Below, piece by piece: positions 1 through 5,602 of a stretch of 5,602 bases of DNA (position 1 is the stretch's first letter; every line of letters starts with the position of its first letter). Made by a program: the position numbers and the translations under genes. The notes beneath the pieces are model-generated. The model was not told the origin of the DNA. It did no database searches and saw only the letters and a program-made list of their open reading frames with translations. Source of the DNA: Parvularculaceae bacterium (GTDB taxonomy: Bacteria; Pseudomonadota; Alphaproteobacteria; Caulobacterales; Parvularculaceae); the NCBI GenBank assembly GCA_013389125.1, contig JACADX010000152.1:1-5602 (forward strand), given 5' to 3'.

Positions 1-1065
1 CGGCAGGCCCATCGATCCCGGCTTTACCGCCATGCGGTCGAAGACGCCGCAGAGGATCGTCGTTTCCGTCTGACCGTAGCCTTCGCAGATCTGACGGCCC
101 GTCTCCTTTCGCCAGACTTCGATCACTTCGGGGTTCAAGGGCTCGCCCGCGCTGACGCAGTGACGAAGGCGCTTGAACGTCCGTCCCGAGAGGGTCTGCT
201 TCACCAGCATGCGATAGGCAGTTGGCGGCGCGCAAAGAATTGTCACCGGATATTTCTCAAGGCAGTCCAGCACGCGGATAGGGTCGACCGCATCGGCATG
301 GTGCGCGAAGACGCCGGCGCCTGCGAGCCACGGCGCGAAGAGCGACGACCACGCCCCCTTCGCCCAGCCGGTGTCGGAAACATTCCACACGAGATCGCCC
401 GCGCCGGCGCGCAGCCAGAAGCGGCCCGTCGTCTCGTGCCCGAGCGGGTAGGCGCATCCGTGGACGGTCATTTTCGGGCTTCCGGTCGTGCCGGAGGTGA
501 AATAGAGCAGCGCCTCGTCGTTAGCCGCGATGTCGGCGAAGTCGCGCAAGGGCGGCGCCGATGCCGCGTCATATCGCGTCCATCCTGGTCGATCCGAGTC
601 GACAATCACGCGCGCGCCGCGCCAGCCGACGTCTTGCATCGCCTCGTCGGCGCGCCCGGCGCAAGGACCGTTGGTCACGACCGCCGCCGCGTTCGTCGCC
701 TGCAGGCGATAGGCGAAGTCCTTTTTCATCAGCTGCGTCGTGCCGGGCGAAACGACGACGCCAAGCTGCAGGCAACCGAGAATGATCTCCCACCACGCTT
801 GCTCGCGCGAAAGGATCAAAAGCGCGATGTCGCCGCGCTTCAGTCCTTGCGACGAAAGGAATCCGGCCGCGCGGGCTGCGCGCTCCAGGAGGTCCGCAAA
901 GGAGATGATTTCTTCACGGCCGTCCGCGGCGGTCCAATATAGCGCCGTCGCGGTGCCGTGTTTGCGCGCGCGCTCGGCCATAGCGTCCCGCACGAAGTTG
1001 TACCGTTGCGGGCGCCGCCATTCAAAGGCTCGCCGCGCTTCAAGATAAGTTTCCGCAACGGTCAT
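1..1065 (-). CDS. Acyl-CoA synthetase, ACSM (medium-chain) type, N-terminal part
   Basis: This is an adenylate-forming acyl-CoA ligase: it activates a carboxylic acid with ATP to an acyl-AMP and transfers it to CoA in the cytoplasm. The frame is open from the ATG at 1065 to the window edge (355 residues, starting MTVAETYLEARRAF). Visible motifs are the P-loop-like A3 motif YFTSGTTGSPKM at residues 188-199 (Lys198), the SDTGWAKGAWSSLF block at 230-243 characteristic of the ACSM/acetyl-CoA-synthetase-like branch, SAGEPLNPE at 305-313, and the A5 motif EGYGQTETT at 328-336. The family is usually about 540-580 aa, so roughly the last third, including the A7, A8 and A10 lysine motifs, lies outside the window. 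The start is 18 bp after the stop of the small exported-protein gene; the ribosome site is weak (AAAGG, 12 nt away). Medium-chain fatty acids or aromatic acids such as benzoate are typical family substrates; which applies here is unknown. Family assignment is firm, substrate is not. Confidence 0.93.
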   Translation of the reverse strand, partial: MTVAETYLEARRAFEWRRPQRYNFVRDAMAERARKHGTATALYWTAADGREEIISFADLLERAARAAGFLSSQGLKRGDIALLILSREQAWWEIILGCLQLGVVVSPGTTQLMKKDFAYRLQATNAAAVVTNGPCAGRADEAMQDVGWRGARVIVDSDRPGWTRYDAASAPPLRDFADIAANDEALLYFTSGTTGSPKMTVHGCAYPLGHETTGRFWLRAGAGDLVWNVSDTGWAKGAWSSLFAPWLAGAGVFAHHADAVDPIRVLDCLEKYPVTILCAPPTAYRMLVKQTLSGRTFKRLRHCVSAGEPLNPEVIEVWRKETGRQICEGYGQTETTILCGVFDRMAVKPGSMGLP

Positions 1066-1070
1066 CGTCG

Positions 1071-1080
1071 AGGCCGGCCT
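1071..1080. other. 10-bp perfect palindrome AGGCCGGCCT before the ACSM-type ligase start
   Basis: AGGCCGGCCT is self-complementary over all ten bases and lies in the 18-bp gap between the small exported-protein gene and the second ligase, overlapping the only purine-rich ribosome-site candidate (AAAGG, 1078-1082). It could be a chance product of high GC content. It has no loop, so it would not make a stable single-strand hairpin, and no function is claimed. Confidence 0.3.
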
Positions 1081-1083
1081 TTG

Positions 1084-1371
1084 TCAACTGTTGACCGAAC
1101 AGGCGTCGAGCGCCGCCTTCGTTCCGTCGCTGGCGGCGTCATAAGCCTCCTGATCGCTCGAATAGGCGTCGGCGAGGCTTCTGAGCTCGCTGTCGAGCGC
1201 GGGATCGCCCGCCGCCTTGGCGGCGAGACAGGCGCATTGTCCCGCGACGTCGCCTTGCGTGCCCCATTCATCAGACACCCGCATGCACATGTCCTCGAAC
1301 GACTCCGCGAGCGTCGCGGCCCCGACGCCTGCCGCGCCCAAGGCCGCAGCGCCGATCAGAAGGCTCTTCAT
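1084..1371 (-). CDS. Small exported four-cysteine protein of unknown function
   Basis: This is a 95-residue protein that I do not recognise as a named family. Residues 1-22 look like a Sec signal peptide: MK, then a hydrophobic Ala/Leu/Gly core, with possible cleavage after Ala19 or Ala22. There is no lipobox cysteine. The mature part is acidic, probably helical, and contains Cys29, a Cys46-x-Cys48 pair and Cys91, an even number consistent with two disulfides in the periplasm. The start is well supported: AAAGGAG (1380-1386) sits 8 nt before the ATG, the clearest ribosome site in the window. The gene is 28 bp after the aldehyde dehydrogenase stop and 18 bp before the next ligase, so it is probably co-transcribed with them. 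That suggests, but does not show, a role linked to uptake or periplasmic handling of the pathway's substrate. Being a real gene is well supported; function is unknown. Confidence 0.8.
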   Translation of the reverse strand: MKSLLIGAAALGAAGVGAATLAESFEDMCMRVSDEWGTQGDVAGQCACLAAKAAGDPALDSELRSLADAYSSDQEAYDAASDGTKAALDACSVNS

Positions 1372-1379
1372 TCCGGCGT

Positions 1380-1386
1380 CTCCTTT
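1380..1386 (-). promoter_or_regulatory. Strong Shine-Dalgarno site for the small exported protein
   Basis: The minus strand reads AAAGGAG eight bases before the ATG at 1371. This is near-ideal complementarity and spacing, and it is the main reason to accept the 95-codon frame as a real gene and not a GC-rich shadow. Confidence 0.75.
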
Positions 1387-1399
1387 CGCATTCGATGGA

Positions 1400-2806
1400 T
1401 CACGCCTTCGCCATGTTGAGGACGCGGATTTGCGTGAATTCGGAAAGGCCCTCGAGGCTTTGTTCGACCCCGATGCCGGACTGTTTCGAGCCGGCCATCG
1501 GAATGTGCGGTCCGATCGTTATATGCTGGTTGATCCAGACCGTTCCCGCGTCGATGTCCTCGGCGATCTTGCGCGCCCGTTCGAAGTTCGACGACCAGAC
1601 CGAACCGCCAAGCCCGTATTTGGTGGCGTTGGCGCGCGCGACAATCTCGTCGTCGCGCTTGAACCGGATGAGAGGTATCACCGGCCCGAACTGCTCTTCG
1701 TCGACAATGCGGTTTCCCTCCTTCACATTGGTGACGATCGCGGGCTTGATGAAATATCCGCTCCGCCCGCCGGTCTCGCCGCCGATGACGGTCGCGCCCT
1801 CTTTCTTCGCGCTGTCGAGAATGCCTTTCACTTTCTCGAATTGCATCCTGTTCTGGAGAGGACCGACGCGCGTGCCCTGCTTCGAGCCGTCATCGACGAC
1901 GACATCCTTCGCAATCGCCGCCATCTCCTTCGCCATGGCGTCATAGACGCCTTCCTGGACGTAGATGCGCTTGGCCGCCATGCAGACCTGGCCGCAGTTC
2001 AGCATCGCGGCGTCGAATATCTTCGGCGCGACGTCCTTCACGTTGACATCGTCAAGCACGATTGCGACGTCGTTGCCGCCAAGCTCGAGCGTCAGGCGTT
2101 TCAAAGTGTCGGCGCCCGACTTCATGATCTTCTTGCCGGTCTCGGTCGAGCCGGTGAAGGAGACCTTGGCGACATCGGGGTGGCTTGTGAGATAGGCGCC
2201 GAGATCGTTGTCGTCGGCGATGACGTTGACGACCCCGGGCGGAACGACGTCTTTTATGAGCGCGGCGAGCCTCAACGTCGCCACGGGCGTCGTCGGCGCC
2301 GGCTTCAAGACGATCGTGTTGCCGGCGACCAGCGCGGGGCCGATCTTCCAGGCGGCGAGAAGCACCGGAAAATTCCAGGCGACGATGCCGACGACGACGC
2401 CCAACGGCTTCCTGTGCACTTCAACGCGCGCCGTTGCGTCGTCCTGGACGACCTTCATCTCGGGCGCGAGCGTCGCGTAATGGCGGAGATATCCTTCCGT
2501 CCACGCCATTTCGCCTTGCGCTTCGGGGAGAGGCTTGCCCTGCTCTGCGGTCAAGAGGCCCGCCAGTTCCGCGGCGTTATCACGTACGACGTCGGCGATT
2601 TTCGACACGATCGCCTGGCGCTTCGCGATCGGCGTTTTTGACCAGGATGGAAAGGCCGCCTTCGCCGCGGCGATCGCATCGCTCGCCTGCTTCTCCGACG
2701 CGCGTTCAACGGTTGCGAATATCTCTTCGGTCGCCGGGTTCACCACCTTCAGCTTGGCGTCGCCGTCGACCAGCTTGCCGCCAATCAGCATCGGAAAGTC
2801 GCCCAT
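1400..2806 (-). CDS. NAD(P)-dependent aldehyde dehydrogenase, AldA-like
   Basis: This enzyme oxidises an aldehyde to the carboxylic acid using NAD(P)+ in the cytoplasm. Numbered from the ATG at 2806 (468 aa, a normal family length), all hallmark residues are present: WNFP at 144-147 with the oxyanion Asn145, the cofactor-binding Lys168, the FTGSTETG loop at 217-224, the general-base Glu241 in LELGG, the nucleophile Cys275 in NCGQVC, and Glu371 in EEQFGPV. The LELGGNDVAIVL and QNRMQFEKVKG stretches resemble the subfamily typified by Streptomyces AldA-like enzymes. That is my recollection, not a search result. GAGGAG at 2814-2819 is 7 nt from the 2806 ATG but only 1 nt from the upstream in-frame ATG at 2812, so I prefer 2806. 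The gene lies between two acyl-CoA ligases, so its acid product could be passed directly to CoA activation. An extra Cys271 lies four residues before the nucleophile. The actual aldehyde is not known. Confidence 0.95.
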   Translation of the reverse strand: MGDFPMLIGGKLVDGDAKLKVVNPATEEIFATVERASEKQASDAIAAAKAAFPSWSKTPIAKRQAIVSKIADVVRDNAAELAGLLTAEQGKPLPEAQGEMAWTEGYLRHYATLAPEMKVVQDDATARVEVHRKPLGVVVGIVAWNFPVLLAAWKIGPALVAGNTIVLKPAPTTPVATLRLAALIKDVVPPGVVNVIADDNDLGAYLTSHPDVAKVSFTGSTETGKKIMKSGADTLKRLTLELGGNDVAIVLDDVNVKDVAPKIFDAAMLNCGQVCMAAKRIYVQEGVYDAMAKEMAAIAKDVVVDDGSKQGTRVGPLQNRMQFEKVKGILDSAKKEGATVIGGETGGRSGYFIKPAIVTNVKEGNRIVDEEQFGPVIPLIRFKRDDEIVARANATKYGLGGSVWSSNFERARKIAEDIDAGTVWINQHITIGPHIPMAGSKQSGIGVEQSLEGLSEFTQIRVLNMAKA

Positions 2807-2813
2807 CGTCATT

Positions 2814-2819
2814 CTCCTC
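2814..2819 (-). promoter_or_regulatory. Shine-Dalgarno site deciding the aldehyde dehydrogenase start
   Basis: The minus strand reads GAGGAG within the short gap after the upstream ligase stop at 2829. The ATG at 2812 is one base away, too close for normal use. The ATG at 2806 is seven bases away, the usual distance. A weaker AGGA a few bases further upstream could still serve the 2812 start, so a two-residue longer form is possible. Confidence 0.6.
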
Positions 2820-2828
2820 GTCCTGACT

Positions 2829-4493
2829 TCACCCGGCGCGCGTCGCTGGCGCCGACAATTCTTTCGTCATCGCTTCGCGCATGACGAATTTCTGAACCTT
2901 GCCCGTGACGGTCATCGGATAGTCGTCGACGAACCGGATGTAGCGCGGCACCTTGTAATGCGCGATCCGGTCCTTGCAGAAAGCTCGGATTTCATCCTCG
3001 ACCACCGCAGCGCCCGCGCGGACCCTGATCCACGCGCAGATTTCCTCGCCGTATTTTGCATCCGGAACGCCGAAGACTTGAACATCCTGCACGGCGGGGT
3101 GCTTGTAAAGGAACTCTTCGATCTCGCGCGGATAGACGTTCTCGCCGCCTCGAATGATCATATCCTTCACGCGACCGGTTATGCGGCAATATCCTTCTCC
3201 GTCCAGCACGGCGAGATCGCCCGTATGCATCCATCCCGCCTCGTCGACGGCCTCGCGCGTTTTGTCGGGATCGCCCCAATAGCCGCGCATGACGGAATAG
3301 CCGCGCGTTAACAGCTCGCCTTGCGCGCCGCGCGGCGCTATTTTCCCTTCCGCATCGACAATCTTCACTTCGACAAAGGGATGGATGCGCCCGACGGTCG
3401 ACACCCGCTTTTCGAGATCGTCGTCCGGCATCGACTGGAAACTGACGGGGCTCGTTTCGGTCATGCCGTAGCAGATCGTAACCTCCCTCATGTGCATGTC
3501 GGCGATGACGCGGCGCATGACTTCAACGGGGCAGGGCGCGCCCGCCATCACGCCGGTCCTCAGGCTCGAAAGGTCCCGCCCCTTGAATGAGGGATGATCA
3601 AGTTCGGCGATGAACATCGTCGGCACGCCGTAGAGCGCCGTGCAGCGTTCCGCTTCGACGGCGTCGAGAACGCTTTGAGGCTCGAACGCCTCGTCAGGAA
3701 ACACCATCGCGGCGCCGTGCGTGACGCAACCGAGGACACCCATCACCATGCCGAAGCAGTGGTAAAGCGGAACCGGGATGCAAAGCCGGTCCTCCTCCGT
3801 GAAGCGCTGCCGCGCCGCGACGAACCGGCCGTTATTGACAATGTTATGGTGGGTCAGCGTCGCGCCTTTTGGAAAACCGGTGGTGCCGCTCGTGAACTGG
3901 ATGTTGATGGGGTCATCCGGCGACAGGCGGGCGGCGATATCGCGCAGGTCCGCCCGCAAGGCAGGCGTCGCCGCCGCCGCGACATCGGAGAACCGTCGAA
4001 ATCCTTCGACGGTCTCGTCGCTGATGACTATTTTCTCCTCAAGATGCGGAAGCTCGCCGTCGAGCGCGCGCGCCATCGCCACGTAGTCGCTCGTCTTGAA
4101 ATGACGCGCGAGGATAAGCGCGCGCGCTTCGACCTTGTTCAGGACGTATTCAAGCTCCGCCGCGCGATAGGCGGGATTGATATTGACGAGGATCAGGCCA
4201 AGCCGCGCCGTCGCGAACTGCGCGATCACCCATTCCGCGTTGTTCGGAGACCAGATGCCGATGCGCTCGCCCGGCTTCAACCCGAGCGCCAGGAGCCCCG
4301 CCGCGAAATCTTCGACGGCCGCGGCGAGTTCGGCGTAAGTCAACCGAACATTCTGTCGGCGGACAATCAGCGCCGGACGATCCGGATGCCGCCGGACGGC
4401 CTCGTCCAGCGTCTCTCCGATCGTTTGATAGACCAGCGGCGCATCCGAGACGCCGCAGACGTAGCTCTCAGCGTTCGCTTCCATACCCGCCAT
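2829..4493 (-). CDS. Acyl-CoA ligase, ACSF2-like AMP-binding family
   Basis: This is a complete fatty-acid-type acyl-CoA ligase (554 aa from the ATG at 4493): carboxylic acid + ATP + CoA to acyl-CoA + AMP + PPi, in the cytoplasm. The large N-terminal domain carries A3 QFTSGTTGFPKG (199-210, Lys209), the VPLYHCFGMVMG block (241-252) and A5 CYGMTETSP (341-349). Then come A7 WMHTGDL (421-427), the hinge region GRVKDMIIRGGENVYP (440-455), and A10 TVTGKVQKF (528-536) with the catalytic Lys532. No key residue is missing. The pattern resembles the ACSF2/medium-chain branch, different from the second ligase at the left end. The frame stays open upstream to an ATG at 4583, but that start would overlap the receptor gene by 31 bp and add 30 residues untypical of the family, so I reject it; an ATG at 4484 is also possible. 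The start follows an unusual hairpin. It is 22 bp upstream of the aldehyde dehydrogenase and probably in its operon. The substrate chain length is unknown. Confidence 0.95.
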   Translation of the reverse strand: MAGMEANAESYVCGVSDAPLVYQTIGETLDEAVRRHPDRPALIVRRQNVRLTYAELAAAVEDFAAGLLALGLKPGERIGIWSPNNAEWVIAQFATARLGLILVNINPAYRAAELEYVLNKVEARALILARHFKTSDYVAMARALDGELPHLEEKIVISDETVEGFRRFSDVAAAATPALRADLRDIAARLSPDDPINIQFTSGTTGFPKGATLTHHNIVNNGRFVAARQRFTEEDRLCIPVPLYHCFGMVMGVLGCVTHGAAMVFPDEAFEPQSVLDAVEAERCTALYGVPTMFIAELDHPSFKGRDLSSLRTGVMAGAPCPVEVMRRVIADMHMREVTICYGMTETSPVSFQSMPDDDLEKRVSTVGRIHPFVEVKIVDAEGKIAPRGAQGELLTRGYSVMRGYWGDPDKTREAVDEAGWMHTGDLAVLDGEGYCRITGRVKDMIIRGGENVYPREIEEFLYKHPAVQDVQVFGVPDAKYGEEICAWIRVRAGAAVVEDEIRAFCKDRIAHYKVPRYIRFVDDYPMTVTGKVQKFVMREAMTKELSAPATRAG

Positions 4494-4497
4494 CTTT

Positions 4498-4521
4498 GCG
4501 GGCGGCGACGGCGCCGCCCGC
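4498..4521 (-). promoter_or_regulatory. Perfect 10-bp GC hairpin directly before the ligase start
   Basis: On the minus strand the arm GCGGGCGGCG (4521-4512) pairs exactly with CGCCGCCCGC (4507-4498) around a four-base loop CCGT. It ends four bases before the ATG at 4493. The flanking TTT and AAA could extend the stem past a bulged G. No T-run follows on either strand, so it is not a standard intrinsic terminator. Upstream lie TGGAG (4526-4530) and a better AAGGAG (4541-4546), both too far from the ATG in linear sequence. If the hairpin folds, TGGAG is brought to an effective distance of about eight bases. It may control ligase translation, stabilise the 3' end of the receptor mRNA, or weaken read-through. 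The inverted repeat is certain; the role is inferred. Confidence 0.6.
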
Positions 4522-4552
4522 CAAACTCCAGAAACCGCCGCTCCTTCAAGAC

Positions 4553-5602
4553 TCAGAAGGTGTAGTTGAGATTGATCCCCCACATTCGCGGGCGGCCGTA
4601 ATATTGCTCGACAAGACCGAATAGGCCACCGTTCGAAAGGCTGCCTGAAAGATCGAACGTCTGAACGAGATACTCCGAGTCCGTCATGTTCTGGACGAAC
4701 GCGCGAAGACTCCAGTTCTCATCCGGCGCAATCAGCGTCACCGACGCGTTGCCGACGAAATAGCCGTCCTCGCGCGAGGCATCGAAGTTGGTCAATGCGA
4801 AGAAGTGCTCGGACCGATAGGTTCCATCCACCTGGAATGCGAGGCTGCCGAGCGAGCCGACCGCAAACTCCTTCCGGACAAGGCCGTTCAAATTCCATTT
4901 CGGCGTCTGGACAGGCCGCTGCTTGCCTCCTGGCACGATGGCCGTCAGGGTGAGGACCGTCGGCGGTATCGTTGAATTGTCGATAACGGTCGCATCTTCG
5001 GTCACGCCGGGGATGCCCGTGACTTCGGCGTCGGTGAAGCCGACGCCGAAGTGATAATCGAATGTGCCGCCCGCGTTGCCTTCAAGCTCAACCTCAAAGC
5101 CCTTGTTCTCGCAATCGGCGTTCAACGTGAACGTGTCGAGACCGAGGATCGAGAAGGCCTGGCAGCGCTGATAATCGTAATAGTAGCCGGAAGCGTTAAG
5201 GCGCGCCGACCCGAGATCGGCCTTGAACCCGACTTCATAGGCGTCGAGCCGCTCGGGGTCGTAGGTCATGAATTCGGGCGAGATGAAGATCGGGGTCGGA
5301 AGCAGCGGCGCGTTGTAGCCGCCAGATTTGACCCCGCGGTTCCAGCTCGCATAGGCGAGAAATCCGTCGCTCGCCTGCCAGTTCAGCTGAACACGCGACG
5401 CGAAGTTCGTATCCTTGCGGGAGTCGACGAAAGTCGGGAACGCCGGACCGATGTCGACGATGCGCGGATCAAGGCCGCTTGAGATATCCTCCGGAAACAG
5501 CGCCGCGAGATCGTCGTATTGATAGTCCTTCTTTTCGTTGATGTAGCGAACGCCGCCGATGAAGGTGAGGCTGTCGGTCAGCGCGTAATCGAACTGGCCG
5601 AA
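4553..5602 (-). CDS. TonB-dependent outer-membrane receptor, C-terminal part
   Basis: This is the C-terminal 349 residues of a TonB-dependent receptor beta-barrel, which imports scarce or large ligands across the outer membrane using energy from TonB-ExbB-ExbD. The frame is open from the right edge; the plug domain, TonB box and signal peptide lie outside. Evidence: alternating aromatic/polar beta-strands throughout, the family-typical ASWNRGVKSGGYNAP at residues 85-99 of the fragment, YDPERLDAYEVGFKADL at 114-130, the late RAFVQNMTDSEY strand-turn, and a C-terminal GINLNYTF ending in Phe, the normal BAM recognition signal. Full-length members are about 700-900 aa, so roughly half is missing. 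Cys147 and Cys164 sit in adjacent strands or their loop and could form a disulfide. The next gene, an acyl-CoA ligase, begins 59 bp downstream on the same strand, so the receptor may deliver that pathway's substrate. The ligand (siderophore or carbon source) cannot be read from this part. Confidence 0.94.
   Translation of the reverse strand, partial: FGQFDYALTDSLTFIGGVRYINEKKDYQYDDLAALFPEDISSGLDPRIVDIGPAFPTFVDSRKDTNFASRVQLNWQASDGFLAYASWNRGVKSGGYNAPLLPTPIFISPEFMTYDPERLDAYEVGFKADLGSARLNASGYYYDYQRCQAFSILGLDTFTLNADCENKGFEVELEGNAGGTFDYHFGVGFTDAEVTGIPGVTEDATVIDNSTIPPTVLTLTAIVPGGKQRPVQTPKWNLNGLVRKEFAVGSLGSLAFQVDGTYRSEHFFALTNFDASREDGYFVGNASVTLIAPDENWSLRAFVQNMTDSEYLVQTFDLSGSLSNGGLFGLVEQYYGRPRMWGINLNYTF

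Noticed and set aside
160..942. 260-codon open frame on the plus strand
   Set aside because: It is antisense to the ACSM-type ligase, which shows A3 and A5 motifs on the minus strand. The plus-strand translation is low-complexity and Arg-rich.
1063..1086. UGA read-through joining the small exported protein to the ACSM-type ligase
   Set aside because: The two genes are in the same frame (TGA, six sense codons, then ATG), but this is a one-in-three coincidence. There is no recoding signal, and an exported cytoplasmic ligase would make little sense.
1217..2641. Long 474-codon open frame on the plus strand
   Set aside because: It lies antisense to the clearly coding aldehyde dehydrogenase. Its translation is rich in Arg, Asp and Ala with no recognisable domain, as expected for a shadow frame in GC-rich DNA.
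4494..4525. Intrinsic terminator after the receptor
   Set aside because: The stem is strong, but it is followed on the minus strand by AAAGATGG and on the plus strand by CAAACTCC, so neither direction has the required T-run.
3594..4565. 323-codon open frame on the plus strand
   Set aside because: It is antisense to the acyl-CoA ligase, whose full set of family motifs is intact. The plus-strand product is Arg-rich and has no family resemblance.
4494..4583. N-terminal extension of the ACSF2-like ligase to the ATG at 4583
   Set aside because: It would overlap the receptor's end, would translate the GC hairpin as an Ala/Pro stretch, and gives 30 residues not typical of the family.

Overview
All five genes in this window lie on the minus strand and are closely spaced, so the window is best read from right to left. 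The DNA is GC-rich with GC-ending codons. A TonB-dependent receptor of the type abundant in Sphingomonadales, Caulobacterales and Parvularculaceae/Hyphomonadaceae-like bacteria sits next to a fatty-acid-type catabolic gene set. This suggests a Gram-negative alphaproteobacterium with an aerobic heterotrophic lifestyle. The genus cannot be fixed from the sequence alone.

Layout in transcription order: (1) 5602-4553, the C-terminal 349 residues of a TonB-dependent outer-membrane receptor whose N-terminus is outside the window. (2) A 59-bp gap holding a perfect 10-bp GC-rich hairpin directly before the next start codon. (3) 4493-2829, a complete ACSF2-like acyl-CoA ligase of 554 aa. (4) 2806-1400, a complete NAD(P)-dependent aldehyde dehydrogenase of 468 aa. 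(5) 1371-1084, a small 95-aa exported protein with four cysteines and no recognised function. (6) 1065-1, the N-terminal 355 residues of a second acyl-CoA ligase of the ACSM (medium-chain) type, running off the left edge.

The gaps between the last four genes are 22, 28 and 18 bp, so they probably form one operon, possibly with the receptor as first gene. A coherent reading is a scavenging pathway. The receptor imports a ligand across the outer membrane, the aldehyde dehydrogenase oxidises an aldehyde intermediate to a carboxylic acid, and the two ligases activate acids as CoA thioesters for beta-oxidation or a similar route. The substrate is not determined by the sequence. No RNA gene, mobile element, CRISPR array or long repeat was seen. 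The points most worth a second look are the hairpin that separates a GGAG ribosome-binding motif from the ligase start, the unassigned four-cysteine exported protein inside a catabolic operon, and the presence of two different acyl-CoA ligase families around one aldehyde dehydrogenase.
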